From Quillaja saponaria (Eukaryota > Streptophyta > Magnoliopsida > Fabales > Quillajaceae): 64,000 nucleotides of DNA. The notes under the pieces were generated by a model that saw only the letters and a list, made by a program, of their open reading frames with translations, did no database searches and was not told the origin of the DNA. Below are positions 35,978 through 48,794 of the stretch, piece after piece; positions within the stretch are counted from its first letter, which is position 1; each line of letters begins with the position of its first letter. Made by a program: the position numbers and the translations under genes. The stretch spans positions 9,672,001-9,736,000 of the forward strand of contig CM055607.1 of the NCBI GenBank assembly GCA_029379385.1, in the 5' to 3' direction.

Positions 35978-38900
35978 ATGGCGGACACGGGCTCAGTTGA
36001 TGTGATTCTGGAATTTCTGAGGAGAAACAGGTTCACTAGGGCTGAGGCAGCTTTGCGCAGTGAGCTGAGTAATTGCCCTGACGAAAATGGTTTCCTTCAG
36101 AAGCTTACCCTGGAAGAAAAGACTGTGCATCATATGTCAGAAACTGATGGTGGAAAACCGGTTGCAGAATATCAAGGGTCAGGTTCTTGCAATAGCAATG
36201 AAGGTTCTAAGGAGCTGATTGTGAAAGAGATAGAGTGTGGGACTGTTAGCAATGCATCTGCAAGCAAATGGAAAAATGCCCCTCCTATTGGGGAATGGAA
36301 TAAATCCAATGAAGTGGCTGGGGCAGCTAACAAGAGCTTCACGTTCTCTAAGGGCTCAGAGGACACTGTGCTTGATTTATACTCATGGAAGTACAATCCC
36401 AGTAATGGTCCTTTTGAGCCTTATAAGAATGATGATGGTATTAGTGCCAATATAGTTTCAGAGTCCGAGGTATCTGAGCAATCAAAAAATCATATAAGTG
36501 AAGTTCTTGATGCTAGTAGGCCCAATGTTAAATCTGGAGAAGGAAATTGCCTTCCTGATGATAAAAGAACCTCATGGATAGGAAGTAGTAGTAAAGCCTC
36601 TATAGAACCAAAGTATGACAGAACCCAAATGGGTGAACCTAAGGAACTTGATCGGCAGCTTAAATTTAATAGTTCATACATTAAGGAGAGCTCTGGAGAT
36701 AATCCATGGTCCAGAAGTGAAGATAATGTAAATTCATCTGCAGGCCTGTGGAACAATTGTTCTGTCAAGACTGTTTTTCCATTCTCAAAAGGGGATACGT
36801 CAACAAGTTATGACAGTGCGATTGACTCTGACAAAAAAGAGGGAAAAATGAAGGCAGAAATGAGTGATGTTAGGTCAGCAATAAAAGAGCAGGTTGATGA
36901 GGTGGGTCGAGCTCTATACTTTGGCAAGTCACAAGGGAGTTTTGATCAAAAGACAATAGGCAGCTTACCTTTTCCTCTTGTACTTGAAAGTCAAAAGGAA
37001 GAGTTTCCTAGGCTTCCTCCTGTTAAAATCAAGTCGGAGGACAAGTCCTTGACTGTTAATTGGGAGGAGAAGTTTGAGCGAGATGGACCTGCTTTGAAGC
37101 TCATAGGTGCTGATAACACCCACGCCATAGGGACACTTCTAGACGTACCCGTGGGCCAAGAAATTAATTCTGCAGGTTAGCTTATAATTTGAATATGATG
37201 AAATGGTAGTTTGTGTTCAGTGTTCACTTGTAGTCTGAATATAAGTTGGCAATGGCACTTGTACACTAGCTTGGTGTATTCCTTCCTTTATTACTCTATT
37301 TCATTCATGCTTCAAGTTCTGGTCCGTTTGCTAAGGCCGTTTTTCATTTTATGTATATATCACATTCTGACTAAATCGTTCACTTTTATTAATATACTTG
37401 GTACATTGAATTTCCGATCTTTAGCTATTCAGATGTGTTAATCATTATCTAAAGCCCTATGCTGATATGATATGAATATTGCATGGTATGGTTAGATGGA
37501 TACGGCTACCTTTTTAAACTAGAATGTGATACAGCACTGGTACATAAAGTAATGAAAAAAAAACTATTTAAGTATATTATTATTACTGTACAATGAACAT
37601 GAAAAAACAATACAACATACATAGATCTATTATGGAGATAATAAGGCAGAGCTAAGGATGACGAAAAATAAAATTTGATGTTAGGCATATCCATGTTTAG
37701 TATTATTAAGCCATTAGATGTTTCAAAGTACCACTACTTCAAAAAAAGAAAAAGAAAAACAGCCTTGGAAGATGGAAGGTAAAGAATTGAAAGAATAATG
37801 GTTTTTTTTCTTTCTTTTTTTTGGCTTTGGGAGTTGGTGAGGTAGAGAGATAAGAGAGCAAGATAAGACCTGGGTATAGTAGAGACAATGACAAGCTATT
37901 AAGGGTGACTTCAAATTTACAAAATAAAATCTTTGAATTTCTCTTTCTCTCTCACTTTCACAGAAAGGTATCAAATTGGTACAAACCCTCGCTGCATCCC
38001 AACCATATTGAGAGGTATCAGGAAGTATTTGAAATGAAATATTGATTTTATATGAGAAGTCATGGAGCAAAATGGTGCTTTGCTCATTCTTGTCCAGACA
38101 TATAGAATCAATTCTGAATGGGTCCAATTAGGGTTTTATCAAACTAGTTCTGGTTAATTATGTGTTCTGCATCTGATTACTTGTAGTGGATAGCTTTAAC
38201 TTTCTGAGTGATACACTTTCCACTGAGGAACTGCTTTAACTTTTGAACTTATGCTTCAGGTGTAAAAAGGGTTACAGGGGGAAGTTGGCTATCTGTAAGT
38301 CAGGGTATCACAGAGGACACATCTGATCTGGTTTCTGGTTTTGCTACTGTGGGTGATGGGTTAAGTGAATCTGTTGACTATCCAAATGAGTATTGGGACT
38401 CTGATGAATATGATGATGATGATGATGTTGGGTACATGAGACAACCTATCGAAGATGAGACCTGGTTTTTGGCACATGAAGTTGATTATCCAAGTGACAA
38501 TGAAAAGGGGACAGGGCATGGAAGTGTTCCAGATCTGCAGGAAAGAGGTCCATCAAAAGATGAGGATGATGACCAATCTTTTGCTGAGGAGGATTCTTAC
38601 TTCTCCGGAGAGCAGTACTTTCAAGGGAAGAATGTGCAACCAGTTACAGCTTCAGATGATCCTATAGGTCTAACAGTTACTGAAATGTATGGGAGGACTG
38701 ATGAGAATGATTTTGCTCACTATGATGGACAGTTGATGGACGAAGAAGAATTGAATCTGATGCGTGCTAGAACCTGTCTGGCAGGGGTTTGTCACACAAA
38801 CTAATGAACTTATCATGTTAGATGGGAAAGTTCTGAATGACAGTGGAAGAACACGTCTTGATGATATTTGTATAGATGATGATCAGCATGGTTCAGTTAG

Positions 38901-41900
38901 GTCAATTGGTGTGGGGATGAACAGTGATGCTGCAGATATTGGCAGTGAAGTGCGTGACAGTTTAATTGGAGGCAGTAGTGAAGGCGATTTGGAATATTTT
39001 TGTGATCATGATATTGGACTTGGTGGATCCAGACACCCTCATAATGATCCGGACAAGAAATATATTGATAGACCACAAAAAGATAAGAAGAAAGCTAATA
39101 AACATGAGTCCAATAAATATGTTGTTGGTAATGACAAGGGTGCAGGTTTGCAGTTGAAAACTCACACACAAGGGGGGTTTTCATTTCCCCCTCCACTGAA
39201 AGATGGCGAGTTGGTTCAGGCATGCTCTAGTAAGTCCCAATGGTCAAATAACTGCAATGCTGTTATTAGTGGCGAAACTGATGACTGTCTTAATGCTTTG
39301 ATGGGTTCCAATGATATGCTTGCTTCATGGAGGCGGAAGAGCACTGATTCTTCACCCGTTAAAAGTTCGAGGGATGAAAATAATGCACACATTGTAAGAT
39401 CCAGAGACTCCACACCATCAACAGTCTCAAATTATGGATATGCTGAAAGAGAGCATGCCAAGCTAGAAGAGGATGAAAAATCTGGTGCTGCAAGGGAAGA
39501 AGAGGCAGTCGCATCACTGGATGATGAAGAGGCAGCTGCTGTTCAAGAGCAAGTAAGGCAAATAAAGGCCCAGGAGGAGGAATTTGAAACCTTCAACCTC
39601 AAGATTGTGCATAGGAAAAACAGGCATGTCTTGAACTATGCATTTATGTGAGCTATAATTTATTAATCCAAGTTAAAGTTTTGAAGGCTGTTGCCTCCTC
39701 CCTCCTCACCCCAAACAACAAAAAAGGAAAAAAAAAAGAGAAGAAAAAGGAAAAGTTGAAGGTTGTTAGTACTTTTGAAGCTCTAAGATTAGCTCTGCTC
39801 TTTCCTCTCCCATTCTTTTAGGTTATTTTGCCTCCCCGTGAAGGAATATTTAGGCTTTTTAGTAGTACGTAGTTAGGATACTTATTAAAAAAAGCAGTAT
39901 AGATTTATGATGGATTGAATTTAAAGATTACTAGCTGTAGGTGTCTATATAAATTGCTAATCCTGATCATGAAAGTGCTGTCAATATTCTTATGTGTATT
40001 AAACTATGTTCTTGTATTCTTTATTCACAGGAAATGAATAACAGTTTACTTGCAAAACTATTATCTGATCTGCCCAGCTTGAACTTCTCTCAAATATGTT
40101 TCTGAGAGAGTGAGCTATACTCTCCGTTGGAGATGTATAAAGAACTACCCCACCTTTTTATATCAAGTTAATTAAATTTAGTTCTTTGACCAAAGATCCT
40201 AATGATCTTGTAACTATTACTTGGTAAAGTGGTGGCCTTTGAAGCGTTTGACTCGATCTTTTCTATTACAACATGACTGAGTGGCTTCCTCACTAATATT
40301 GTTATCCAACAAAGTTATATACTAAATCTCCCAGATCCTTAATACTTGATTGTATTTCCATTTTGTTGATGAAAGCATCCCTACCAGTGTTAGCTGTTAT
40401 ACATTGATTGTTTCACTGATTACTTTTCTTAGTCCCACTACTCTAGCTGAAGCCTTTTTTGTTATTTTTCTCAGAACTGGCTTTGAGGAGGACAAGAATT
40501 TCCATGTTGTTTTAAATTCTGTAATAGCTGGGCGCTATCATGTCACTGAGTATCTTGGTTCTGCTGCATTCAGCAAAGCTATACAAGCTCATGACCTGCA
40601 TACAGGCATGGATGTTTGTGTTAAAATTATAAAGAACAACAAGGACTTCTTTGATCAGAGCCTTGATGAGATCAAGCTTCTCAAGTATGTCAATAAGCAT
40701 GACCCTGCTGACAAATACCACATTCTCCGGTTGTATGATTACTTCTATTATCGAGTAAGTGATTGTTTTCTTATCTTGTTTTATGATGGTTATGTGTCTG
40801 CCTTCAATTTTTGTTTTGCACATGGCCCATGTATTAGGTTGACATTTGGTTTACATTATTACTATTATCTGTTGTTCAAAAACAGAAATGGTTTGTTAAA
40901 GTTATTAGTGAAATCAGAATCGTGCGATTCAAGAGTTGAATCACACGATTTGATTCTATACAGGGGCCTTGACGATCTGGGATGATAGGTGAATTGGTAT
41001 TTGACCAGAATCGGAGAGAATCAAGCTAATCATTGGGAACCAATGATTTGTTGAGATTCTGGCAATTCTCGGCAACCAGATCTGGGAGCTCAGAAAGCGG
41101 GTCACGTTTGCTGTCAGGTTGGGTCCTGCATGACCCAGACAAGAAGTTTCCTTTTTCCCTTCCGTTTTTTGAAATTTTTTTTCTTGACAAACCTAGTATT
41201 TGAAACTGTCTGTGGTGACCCTAGGGCTTCCCAGCACTTTTCACTCTTAATTTTAGTCTTCTGAGTCCTTTAACCTACAAACTTCATCAAAAAAATTAGA
41301 ACATCAATACAACACCCAAAGGAAGGGCGTAGGACTAGGAAAAACTGAGGATGAGTTCATCTACTTTCTTTTTGGGTGGGTAATAAACTAAGGGTCAATT
41401 TATCTTTTTTTTTTTTTGGTCATTAAACAAGCTTAATATGACTATATTGTTCATTTTAAATGTAGTTGACTCTTGCATAATCTTATTCTTGTCATTTTTT
41501 ATTTTTTTTGAAGTTTGTCTCCGATTCGTACAATTCACGATTCACAAAATGATCTTATCGATTCTTGATCCGATTCACGTTTTTTGACTACCATGGTTAT
41601 TGCTAACACTAACTTCCTGAGTTAGTGAGTTGGTCTATCAAGTCTCACCAACTCACTCACCTTGGGTGGTTTCTTGTCTTCTCCAGTGTTTTAGTATAGT
41701 CAAAGCTATGTGCTCTTTAAATAACACAAAGGCACAAATATTATGAAATATAGTTTTTTTCTTGTCTTGTGTTTCTTATGGCCACAGTTTTTGGGATAAG
41801 TCTATTTCTATTTTCTGTCCTCAAGAATTAGATATCATGGCCCTGCTCTTCTTGCAAGAGTTGGTGTTCCGACTTCTGATGCTGTCCTAGCGGTCAATTT

Positions 41901-44900
41901 GTTTTGGCATTGACTTGATACTAGTTATCATACTATACATGTGAGCAGTTTATAATTATATATTACTGCCAAGTTGACTACAGAGTGGAGTGAGAGTTGA
42001 AACAAACAGATTGGGTTGTGATCATTATTATTTTTATACATTTGGAATGTGTGAAGATGTACCACACTATAGTTGGGCCTTTGGTTTTATTTATGTCTGT
42101 ATTTGTATTACTTTATACATTTAATTCACACACAAGAATTGGAAGTTTAATGTGACAAAGCCCAACCTAAACAGAATACATAAGAAAGAGGAACAAATTC
42201 CTGGCAGTGATGGACTTATGGATTGTGAAAATTCTTCATTTCCGTGAATTATGGTATATTCAGACTTGTCAACATCTCGAAGTGACTCGCAGATGACAAC
42301 CTAACATTGTGGACAAATGGCGAGCATATTAGTAGACTTGCAGATGAGGCATAATTATTCTGACCTTCACTGACTTGATTAAATGTTTTCAATTTACGGT
42401 GTAGATTCCGAAGCAAGAATCTTTTTTTTGTTGGGTGTTAAATGCTCCACAAGGCAAATTATGGTCCTTTTCTTTTAGAGGATGTTTGTATTTGATTATA
42501 ATATGGTCAAACCTGATTATAATCAGATAATCTGGATCCTAAGGGTTTGGTTAGAAATTCTTTTAGGTTATAATCCCATTATTTTCTAAAATTTTCTGAC
42601 TATAATCAAGAAAAAATAATCAAGGTTGGTCCATATTTTTTTCGCTTATAATCAAGTTTGACCAAGTAAAAGACTATGATATCCCTATCATTTCCTTAAA
42701 TAATACCCAATACCTTTACCACATCACCCACATGCCACAACTTAACTCTAATACCCTCTTTTTTGGTAATTTTAATAGAAAATAATTAACTAAACAATAA
42801 TTTTATCAAATATAAATACAATTTTAATTAGTAATTTGATAGGTTATAAGTAATTCTTGCTAAACGCTTCATATAATTATTATATAATTGAAAATTCAAT
42901 TATAATCTTTAAATAATTAATAATATGATTAGCAATTATACTCAAATAATTTTAAGGAAAACAAACAGGCTCTTATTGAAAGTCAAATTAGACTTTATTG
43001 GGAAAAAAAGAAAGAAACCAAAGAAAACTTCAGAGTCTTTTCCCATAAGGCTATAATTATTAGGATTATCCTACCAAAAAAATTAGTATGTTTGTTTTAT
43101 ACAACTAGCAAATGCTCTTCAAACTTACCGCGACTTGAACTAGCGCTCAGACTAAGCCTACCTCTGTTGCACTGACGAAAGTACATCTTCTTGGACCTGA
43201 ACCACAAACAGAAATGTACCACAAATTATCTGTATTACTGTGTACATTATTACATTATTATATCTATAGACACGACACTAGCCTTTTCCTTGGGAGTTAA
43301 TTTGGTTAGGCTTTAATGAGTTAATTGACATAGAAAGTATAGGAAAGCTTAATGTTTTTAGGTTATGGAGGAGACTGCTAACGTTAACGTGTTATTCTAG
43401 ATTTAATAATTATTCAATGTGTTTTTTAGATTGCACAGGTTTGAAAGGGATCTTTTAGTATTATTTCCAATCGAAATAAGTTAAGTTGTATGCCTGTTCT
43501 TATGACCTAAATGGAGGAAGGAACAATAAATCCTGTTTGAGATTGCAAGAAGTTTCTGACTGCCATATAATATTTGAAGTTCTTGCATCAATGTGGGCCA
43601 TTGTTATAAGAGTTGTGAATTTGTGATATCTTCCACCAATAGTTAATTGGTACACTAATGCAGCTGTTTTGTCTTGCACACTTTTTTGGATATATACTGG
43701 TATGGATATGCATTGTACCAAAAGTAATCATTTACCTTGTATTTTCTGGCACAGAAAAAGGAAAAAGAAACATGTAAATGCATGTCTCTATGGCCAGAGC
43801 CTTAGAATATTCCAGGGGGAAAATGTTTTGTGCCTCTATGATGCTATATTACAATTCAACAGGCGTCTAATGATCTTTTCGATTAGTAGGGTTTGTTTCT
43901 TTCTTGTAGCTATCAAGGCAGTTAACTCTAGGGTTTCTGTATGTTTTATTAGAGCAAAACATTTGTATTTTCTCCAAGAACAGAAAAATGAATTTCGATC
44001 TCTTCAGTGAGGATGTAGGCTAGATTAAGCTGAATCTTAATACGTCTTGTGTTCTTTCTTTTGATTGTTTTCGTTTTTCAGTTCTAGATTTTATCATATT
44101 CTCGCTTCCGTTTAACAGAGTGCATCTCATATCTTATGTGTTTATATATGCTTCTATTTGTTTACAAATGCTCCATATTATCGTATTGTTGTAGCTGATT
44201 TTAATGCTCTCTCTTCCTCCCCCCCATATGCAGGAGCATTTGTTAATAGTATGTGAACTACTTAAAGCAAACTTATATGAGTTTCATAAATTCAATAGAG
44301 AATCAGGGGGAGAAGTATACTTCACGATGCCAAGATTGCAGGTTTGTGGGGGTTCCATGGACTTCCTGATAGCTTTGATTCCTATTATAGTGCCATGTTT
44401 TTTTTTTTTTTTTTTTTTTTTTTTATGAAGCCTTGTAACTTATCTGTGCAGTCAATTACCATTCAGTGTTTGGAGGCACTTCAGTTTTTACACGGCCTTG
44501 GACTAATACACTGTGACTTGAAGCCAGAAAATATATTGGTCAAAAGTTATAGTAGATGTGAGGTGAAGGTCATTGATCTCGGGAGTAGTTGTTTTGAAAC
44601 GGATCATTTGTGTTCATATGTTCAGTCCAGGTCCTATCGTGCTCCGGAGGTTATATTGGGACTGCCCTATAGTAAGAAGATTGATATATGGTCACTTGGG
44701 TGCATCTTGGCGGAACTTTGTACTGGCAACGTAAGCTTTATGAACTAGTGGTCATTTTATTGCCCTATATGGTATATGAATTAGTTGAAGTGCTAAAAGT
44801 CATTTAGATATTTTCCTATCTTGTTACTTCCTGTTTTTGCTTTTAACTCTATTGAAATTTCTTATCTATGAATGGCTCCAGTTTGGTTAAACTGAAACAC

Positions 44901-47900
44901 ACTGGACTTTTGTGCTGAACTAACTGCTTGTTGAAGGACAGCCTTTGGATGTCTAGCATTATTGTGTATTAAAGTTCACTGTCAAATGACCAAAAATATT
45001 GGTGTTCTACACTTAAATTTATACTTCAATAGATGGTTGTCATCTTACAAAACTGTCTTGAAGTTGAATTTTTCCTTTTGTAACTCTTTTAACACTTGGG
45101 AATTTCTTCTCTAGCCATTGGCATACCCACTAAAGTGAACTTTACACCTTTGCTTTCTTCTTCTTTTACTTTTTTTGTGAGATTGGGGTTTTTGCATTTA
45201 TCCTTTATCCCTTAAATTCTACTCATTCGATAGAAGCCTAAAACCTATCCTCCACCATGGCAAGCCCTGAATTTAAATGTTTCCGTAGGTCAAGGTCCCC
45301 CTCAGGCCTTGTCAGTAGTGTTCCCAAATGTGCCACAGTACTGCATAATGATGTGAAGAACATGTGAATTACTACAATTATAATCATTTTCTCCTCTATA
45401 ATAGTTTCTTCTAATTCTGAATTCCATGCTTAAATATATTAGCATTATCTTCTTGAAGTGATGCAGAACTTTCTAGATTGAGATTGCATAATAGTTTACT
45501 AATCATCTAAATTTGCTTAAAGCCTTAAATATATTAAAACAAAAGCCCTGGTTTCTTATTTTTCTGAATTTTTTTTTTTTCACAATTGTTTATCTACAAG
45601 ATACATTGCCCTGCTTCCAAGATAATGATTGTGTATTATCTTGCTTTTACCCTCCTCTTTTTCTTTTTCTGCATCTTGCTTTCTCCCCATGACTTTTACC
45701 TGGCATGGTGCAGGTTCTCTTCCAAAACGATTCTCCTGCAACGTTGCTTGCACGGGTGATTGGTATTATTGGTCCAATTGATCAAAGCATGCTTGCCAAA
45801 GGAAGGGATACATACAAGTATTTTACCAAAAATCACATGCTCTACGAACGGAATCAGGTAACATTTTGACATTTTTAACTATTCTTTTGTCAGTGAGTAT
45901 AAAATAATCGGTGTTCATTCTTCAATCAGTTGATGTTGATTTAGTTTGTGTATTTTTAGCAGAGATCCAAATTATGGTTTTGGCATCTGGTAGAAAATTA
46001 AAAGTCCTACTTATCCCTTAAAAGGATTTATAACTAAAAATTCCTATCACATTTTTACATGACTAGAAACTCCACATAACTGCAATTGTTATTGCAATCT
46101 AGCAATCTTTATTTCATGTGGTGGCATGAGCTAAAAGAAACTGGAAACCCTCCTAAGAAAAGTAAGAGGATGTTGAGACTGACTATTATAGGCTGTTGGC
46201 ATAAGAAGCTGAGTTCCAATCTTGATTTACCTTTGAACCCTTCAAGAAAAGACTCATACCTGCTATTAACCACATTAAAATAGTATTTTGAATGCCCAAT
46301 GCCTACCAACAAAAGAAAAGGGAGTCCGATGATGAAAACTGATTGGATGCTGCGGGAAAAAAGAAAATAGAAAGGTAGTTAAACAACACCACTGCCCTAA
46401 CTTGCTCATACAACAGTATTTAACTGAAAGTCATCCACACTATATTCAATTATCAGTAATCACTCATTACTATATTGTTATGAGTGGCTTTAAGTGTCCA
46501 CATTTGGAACCTTGACTTAGTTGGACACATAGATGTGAGAGGATAGCACCAGTATTGGTTTCCCATACACCCAATCCTAGTTTAGAGAAGTTAAGAATAT
46601 TTATCTCCCATCTATATTTTCTTTTCATTTGCACAAGCAATCCTTCAACAACTCTCCTTCTCCCTAGGATAGAGAAAAAAATAAAATAGAATGCTATTGG
46701 TTGTAGTTATTGATATCATAACCATACTTGCCCATATATCTTGTACCACTAAGCAATAAGTGATCAAAATCTTCTTTACGTTTAGCTCTGCCAACAGGTC
46801 TTCAAGTTTTCTTGTAAGATGTATTAGGAGAAATATTACTTGAAACACATGAAAATATAAAAATAAGGGTTAAACTCACCTTTTTATTTTGGTTTGTAGC
46901 AAGCCCGTTGGGCTTATGAGCTACACAACGAGCGGTAGCTCCCTCCCTTTTCATAAATCCCTCATCTCAATTCCCAAGTGAAGATGGGATTCGATCCTAG
47001 ATTCTTGGTACAACACCAAGATACTTACCAATTGAACCAACTGACACCTTCTGGTTAAACTCACTTTGCTCCACTGTGGTTAGGCCCAAATTTTGCCTCC
47101 CTATGATTTGACCATTATCATTTTGCCACCCTATAATGTATTCTGTTATTACTTCATCCCTCATTAAAATTTTCTGTTAGTTGAAACTTAATAAATTCTG
47201 TTTATCAGTAACTATTCATAGTCTCACTGGCTGGGGCAGTTGACCCTTCTGATCCCTCAACTCCTCAATAAAATCTTTAGTAGTATAGTATAATCACTTA
47301 TAAAATAGGGAAAATGATAAAAATGCCCCCACTGAAATTTTGGTGAAAAAATTTGCCCTCACATATTTAGATAAAAATGAGAAATCTAGTATAATTATCT
47401 AAATAATAATTAATGAGATCTCATCATGTTGTCTACAAATACACAATTTTCCTTTCATTTTGAAGTTTATAAACTTGTTAATTCTCAAATTGTAAAGAAA
47501 CTCAATCAATAATATATCACATACTTATTCATATATAAGAATAAATGTTGACATGGACCCAAATAAGGTATCAAACAAAGTTCATTGTTTTTTCTGGCCT
47601 AACTCATTCTTACTTGATGCTCCCTTCTTATCAAGGAAAGAAATTTAATCAAAGAGTTAGAGATGTGTAGTGTATGGGATTTTGTACTTTATGAATTCAT
47701 TTTTTAAAACTTCTTTACTAGAGCAAGACCATATTCATTTTGTTTTGCTTTACTCATGAATCATATATGTACTTAACATGGTAAAAAAAAATTATGATTT
47801 CATTTTGTTTTACTCAACAATAATATATGAATGTACTTGGGCAAATTAAAAAAATATATGGTTTCATTATAATGTAATTAATATAAAATTATCGTTTTAT

Positions 47901-48794
47901 TGAATGAATTAAGGTTGACAAAAGGGCCTATTATACCGTTTCAAGTTCAACATGTACACATCTTCTAAAAAAACAAAAAAAAGTTATTTGATTTTAAAAC
48001 ATTTTTTAATTAAAATTTGATTTGATAATAATATATTAATTAAAAAATTACATTTTATATAATTAAAATTTGATTTAAAAATTTATTTAAAGTTAATTTT
48101 ATTAAACTTTATTCATCATGATTGTAATATTGCCCTCACTGGCAAAAATTTCTAGATCCGCTTAAAGCTTTTTCCAGAGTGGCAAAGTGGTTTTGGGCCT
48201 GCCCCAATACGGCATAGAGCAATTAGCACTTTGTATAAGTTGATTTTATTTAATATATTTCTTTTTGTGGGTGAATACTCGTTTTTGTAGGATTAAAAAT
48301 GACATTCATTCAAGACAGTATTTGTGTTCTTATTTTGGTGTTGATAAAGATATGTTAAACTGTACAGACATTTTCCGTTTTTATAAATCCAAGATAGGAC
48401 ACCGAGTTTGAAAGTTACTGTTATCCCCTTTGCAGTTAGAAAACTAAGGCGTTATTAAAAACAAATGCTACGTGGCTTTAATATGCTGGTTACTCAATGT
48501 TTCTGTTCATGCCATATTGTTGTTCATATGCTGTACATGCTCTTTTACATATCTATTTCCAATAATAATTTGACTTGGAAGGAATTGTTGTTATGTTATT
48601 CCCAGGAAACCAACAGGTTAGAATACCTGATTCCAAAAAAGACATCCTTGAGGCATAGATTGCCAATGGGGGATCAAGGCTTCATTGACTTTGTTGATCA
48701 TCTGCTTGAGATTAACCCAAAGAAGCGGCCTTCTGCATCTGAGGCCCTGAAGCACCCATGGCTATCATACCCTTATGAACCCATATCATCTTGA
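35978..48794 (+). CDS. Plant-specific LisH-type DYRK kinase (DYRKP), with an apparent one-base frame break
   Basis: Seven coding exons: 35978-37175, 38260-39623, 40475-40754, 44234-44341, 44452-44730, 45714-45857 and 48606-48794. With one base removed near 38765-38771 the product would be 1186 residues, normal for the family. As written, exon 2 changes frame there and hits a TAA at 38802. The N-terminus (about 6-38, [20 protein letters not shown]) is LisH-like. A long acidic, low-complexity middle follows, then a kinase domain from about residue 874. Visible kinase elements are the invariant Lys in [16 protein letters not shown] (Asp about 1005), DLG (1025-1027), a [14 protein letters not shown] activation loop whose Tyr (about 1039) matches the autophosphorylated DYRK tyrosine, and [16 protein letters not shown]. 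The intron after 39623 uses a GC donor (AACAG|GCATGT). DYRKs are dual-specificity Ser/Thr kinases; plant DYRKP substrates are largely unknown. Intron 1 is over 1 kb, and two later introns are near 3 kb and hold repeats. Confidence 0.9.
40912..41595. repeat. GAATCG-rich repeat with terminal hairpin in a DYRKP intron
   Basis: AATCGTGCGATTCAA (40918-40932) and TTGAATCACACGATT (40936-40950) form a near-perfect 15-bp hairpin with a 3-base loop. A second cluster of GATTCG/CGATTC motifs lies at 41518-41580. The block between looks like a unit inserted in the intron, possibly a non-autonomous DNA element, but clear terminal repeats and a target duplication were not found. Confidence 0.35.
41621..41660. 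repeat. Short inverted repeat (hairpin) in a DYRKP intron
   Basis: GTTAGTGAGTTGGT (41621-41634) and ACCAACTCACTCAC (41647-41660) are inverted copies matching at 13 of 14 positions, separated by 12 bases. No function is evident. Confidence 0.6.
42478..42972. mobile_element. MITE-like element in a DYRKP intron
   Basis: The left end GAGGATGTTTGT and the reverse complement of the right end (GAGCCTGTTTGT) match at 10 of 12 positions. The GAGCCTGTTTG-type terminus is common among plant hAT MITEs. The interior is AT-rich with repeated ATTATAATC phrases and no frame. A target-site duplication is not evident, so the ends are approximate. Confidence 0.4.
44398..44424. repeat. Long poly-T run before a DYRKP exon
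   Basis: An uninterrupted run of more than 20 T lies in the short (110-bp) intron just upstream of the exon starting at 44452. It probably extends the polypyrimidine tract and will be hard to sequence accurately. Confidence 0.9.
46868..47064 (-). mobile_element. tRNA-derived SINE with 12-bp target-site duplication, in the last DYRKP intron
   Basis: GGTTAAACTCAC occurs at 46868-46879 and again at 47053-47064, flanking a 173-bp insert. On the minus strand the insert begins with a tRNA-like head. Its A box TGGTTCAATTGG (plus 47028-47039) fits the consensus, and its B box GGATCGAATCC (plus 46987-46997) is one base off GGTTCGANTCC. The body then runs to an A-rich tail (CCAAAATAAAAAG) next to the left target copy. 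Head, tail and target duplication together fit a SINE inserted antisense to the gene. The surrounding target sequence itself looks like repeat DNA. Confidence 0.75.

Noticed and set aside
38766..38772. A 7-nt GT...AG segment that would restore the DYRKP frame if removed
   Set aside because: No known spliceosomal intron is that short; a one-base indel explains frame and homology better.
47064..47370. A larger TIR element hosting the SINE
   Set aside because: The left flank resembles a common plant repeat start, but no matching inverted right end was found.
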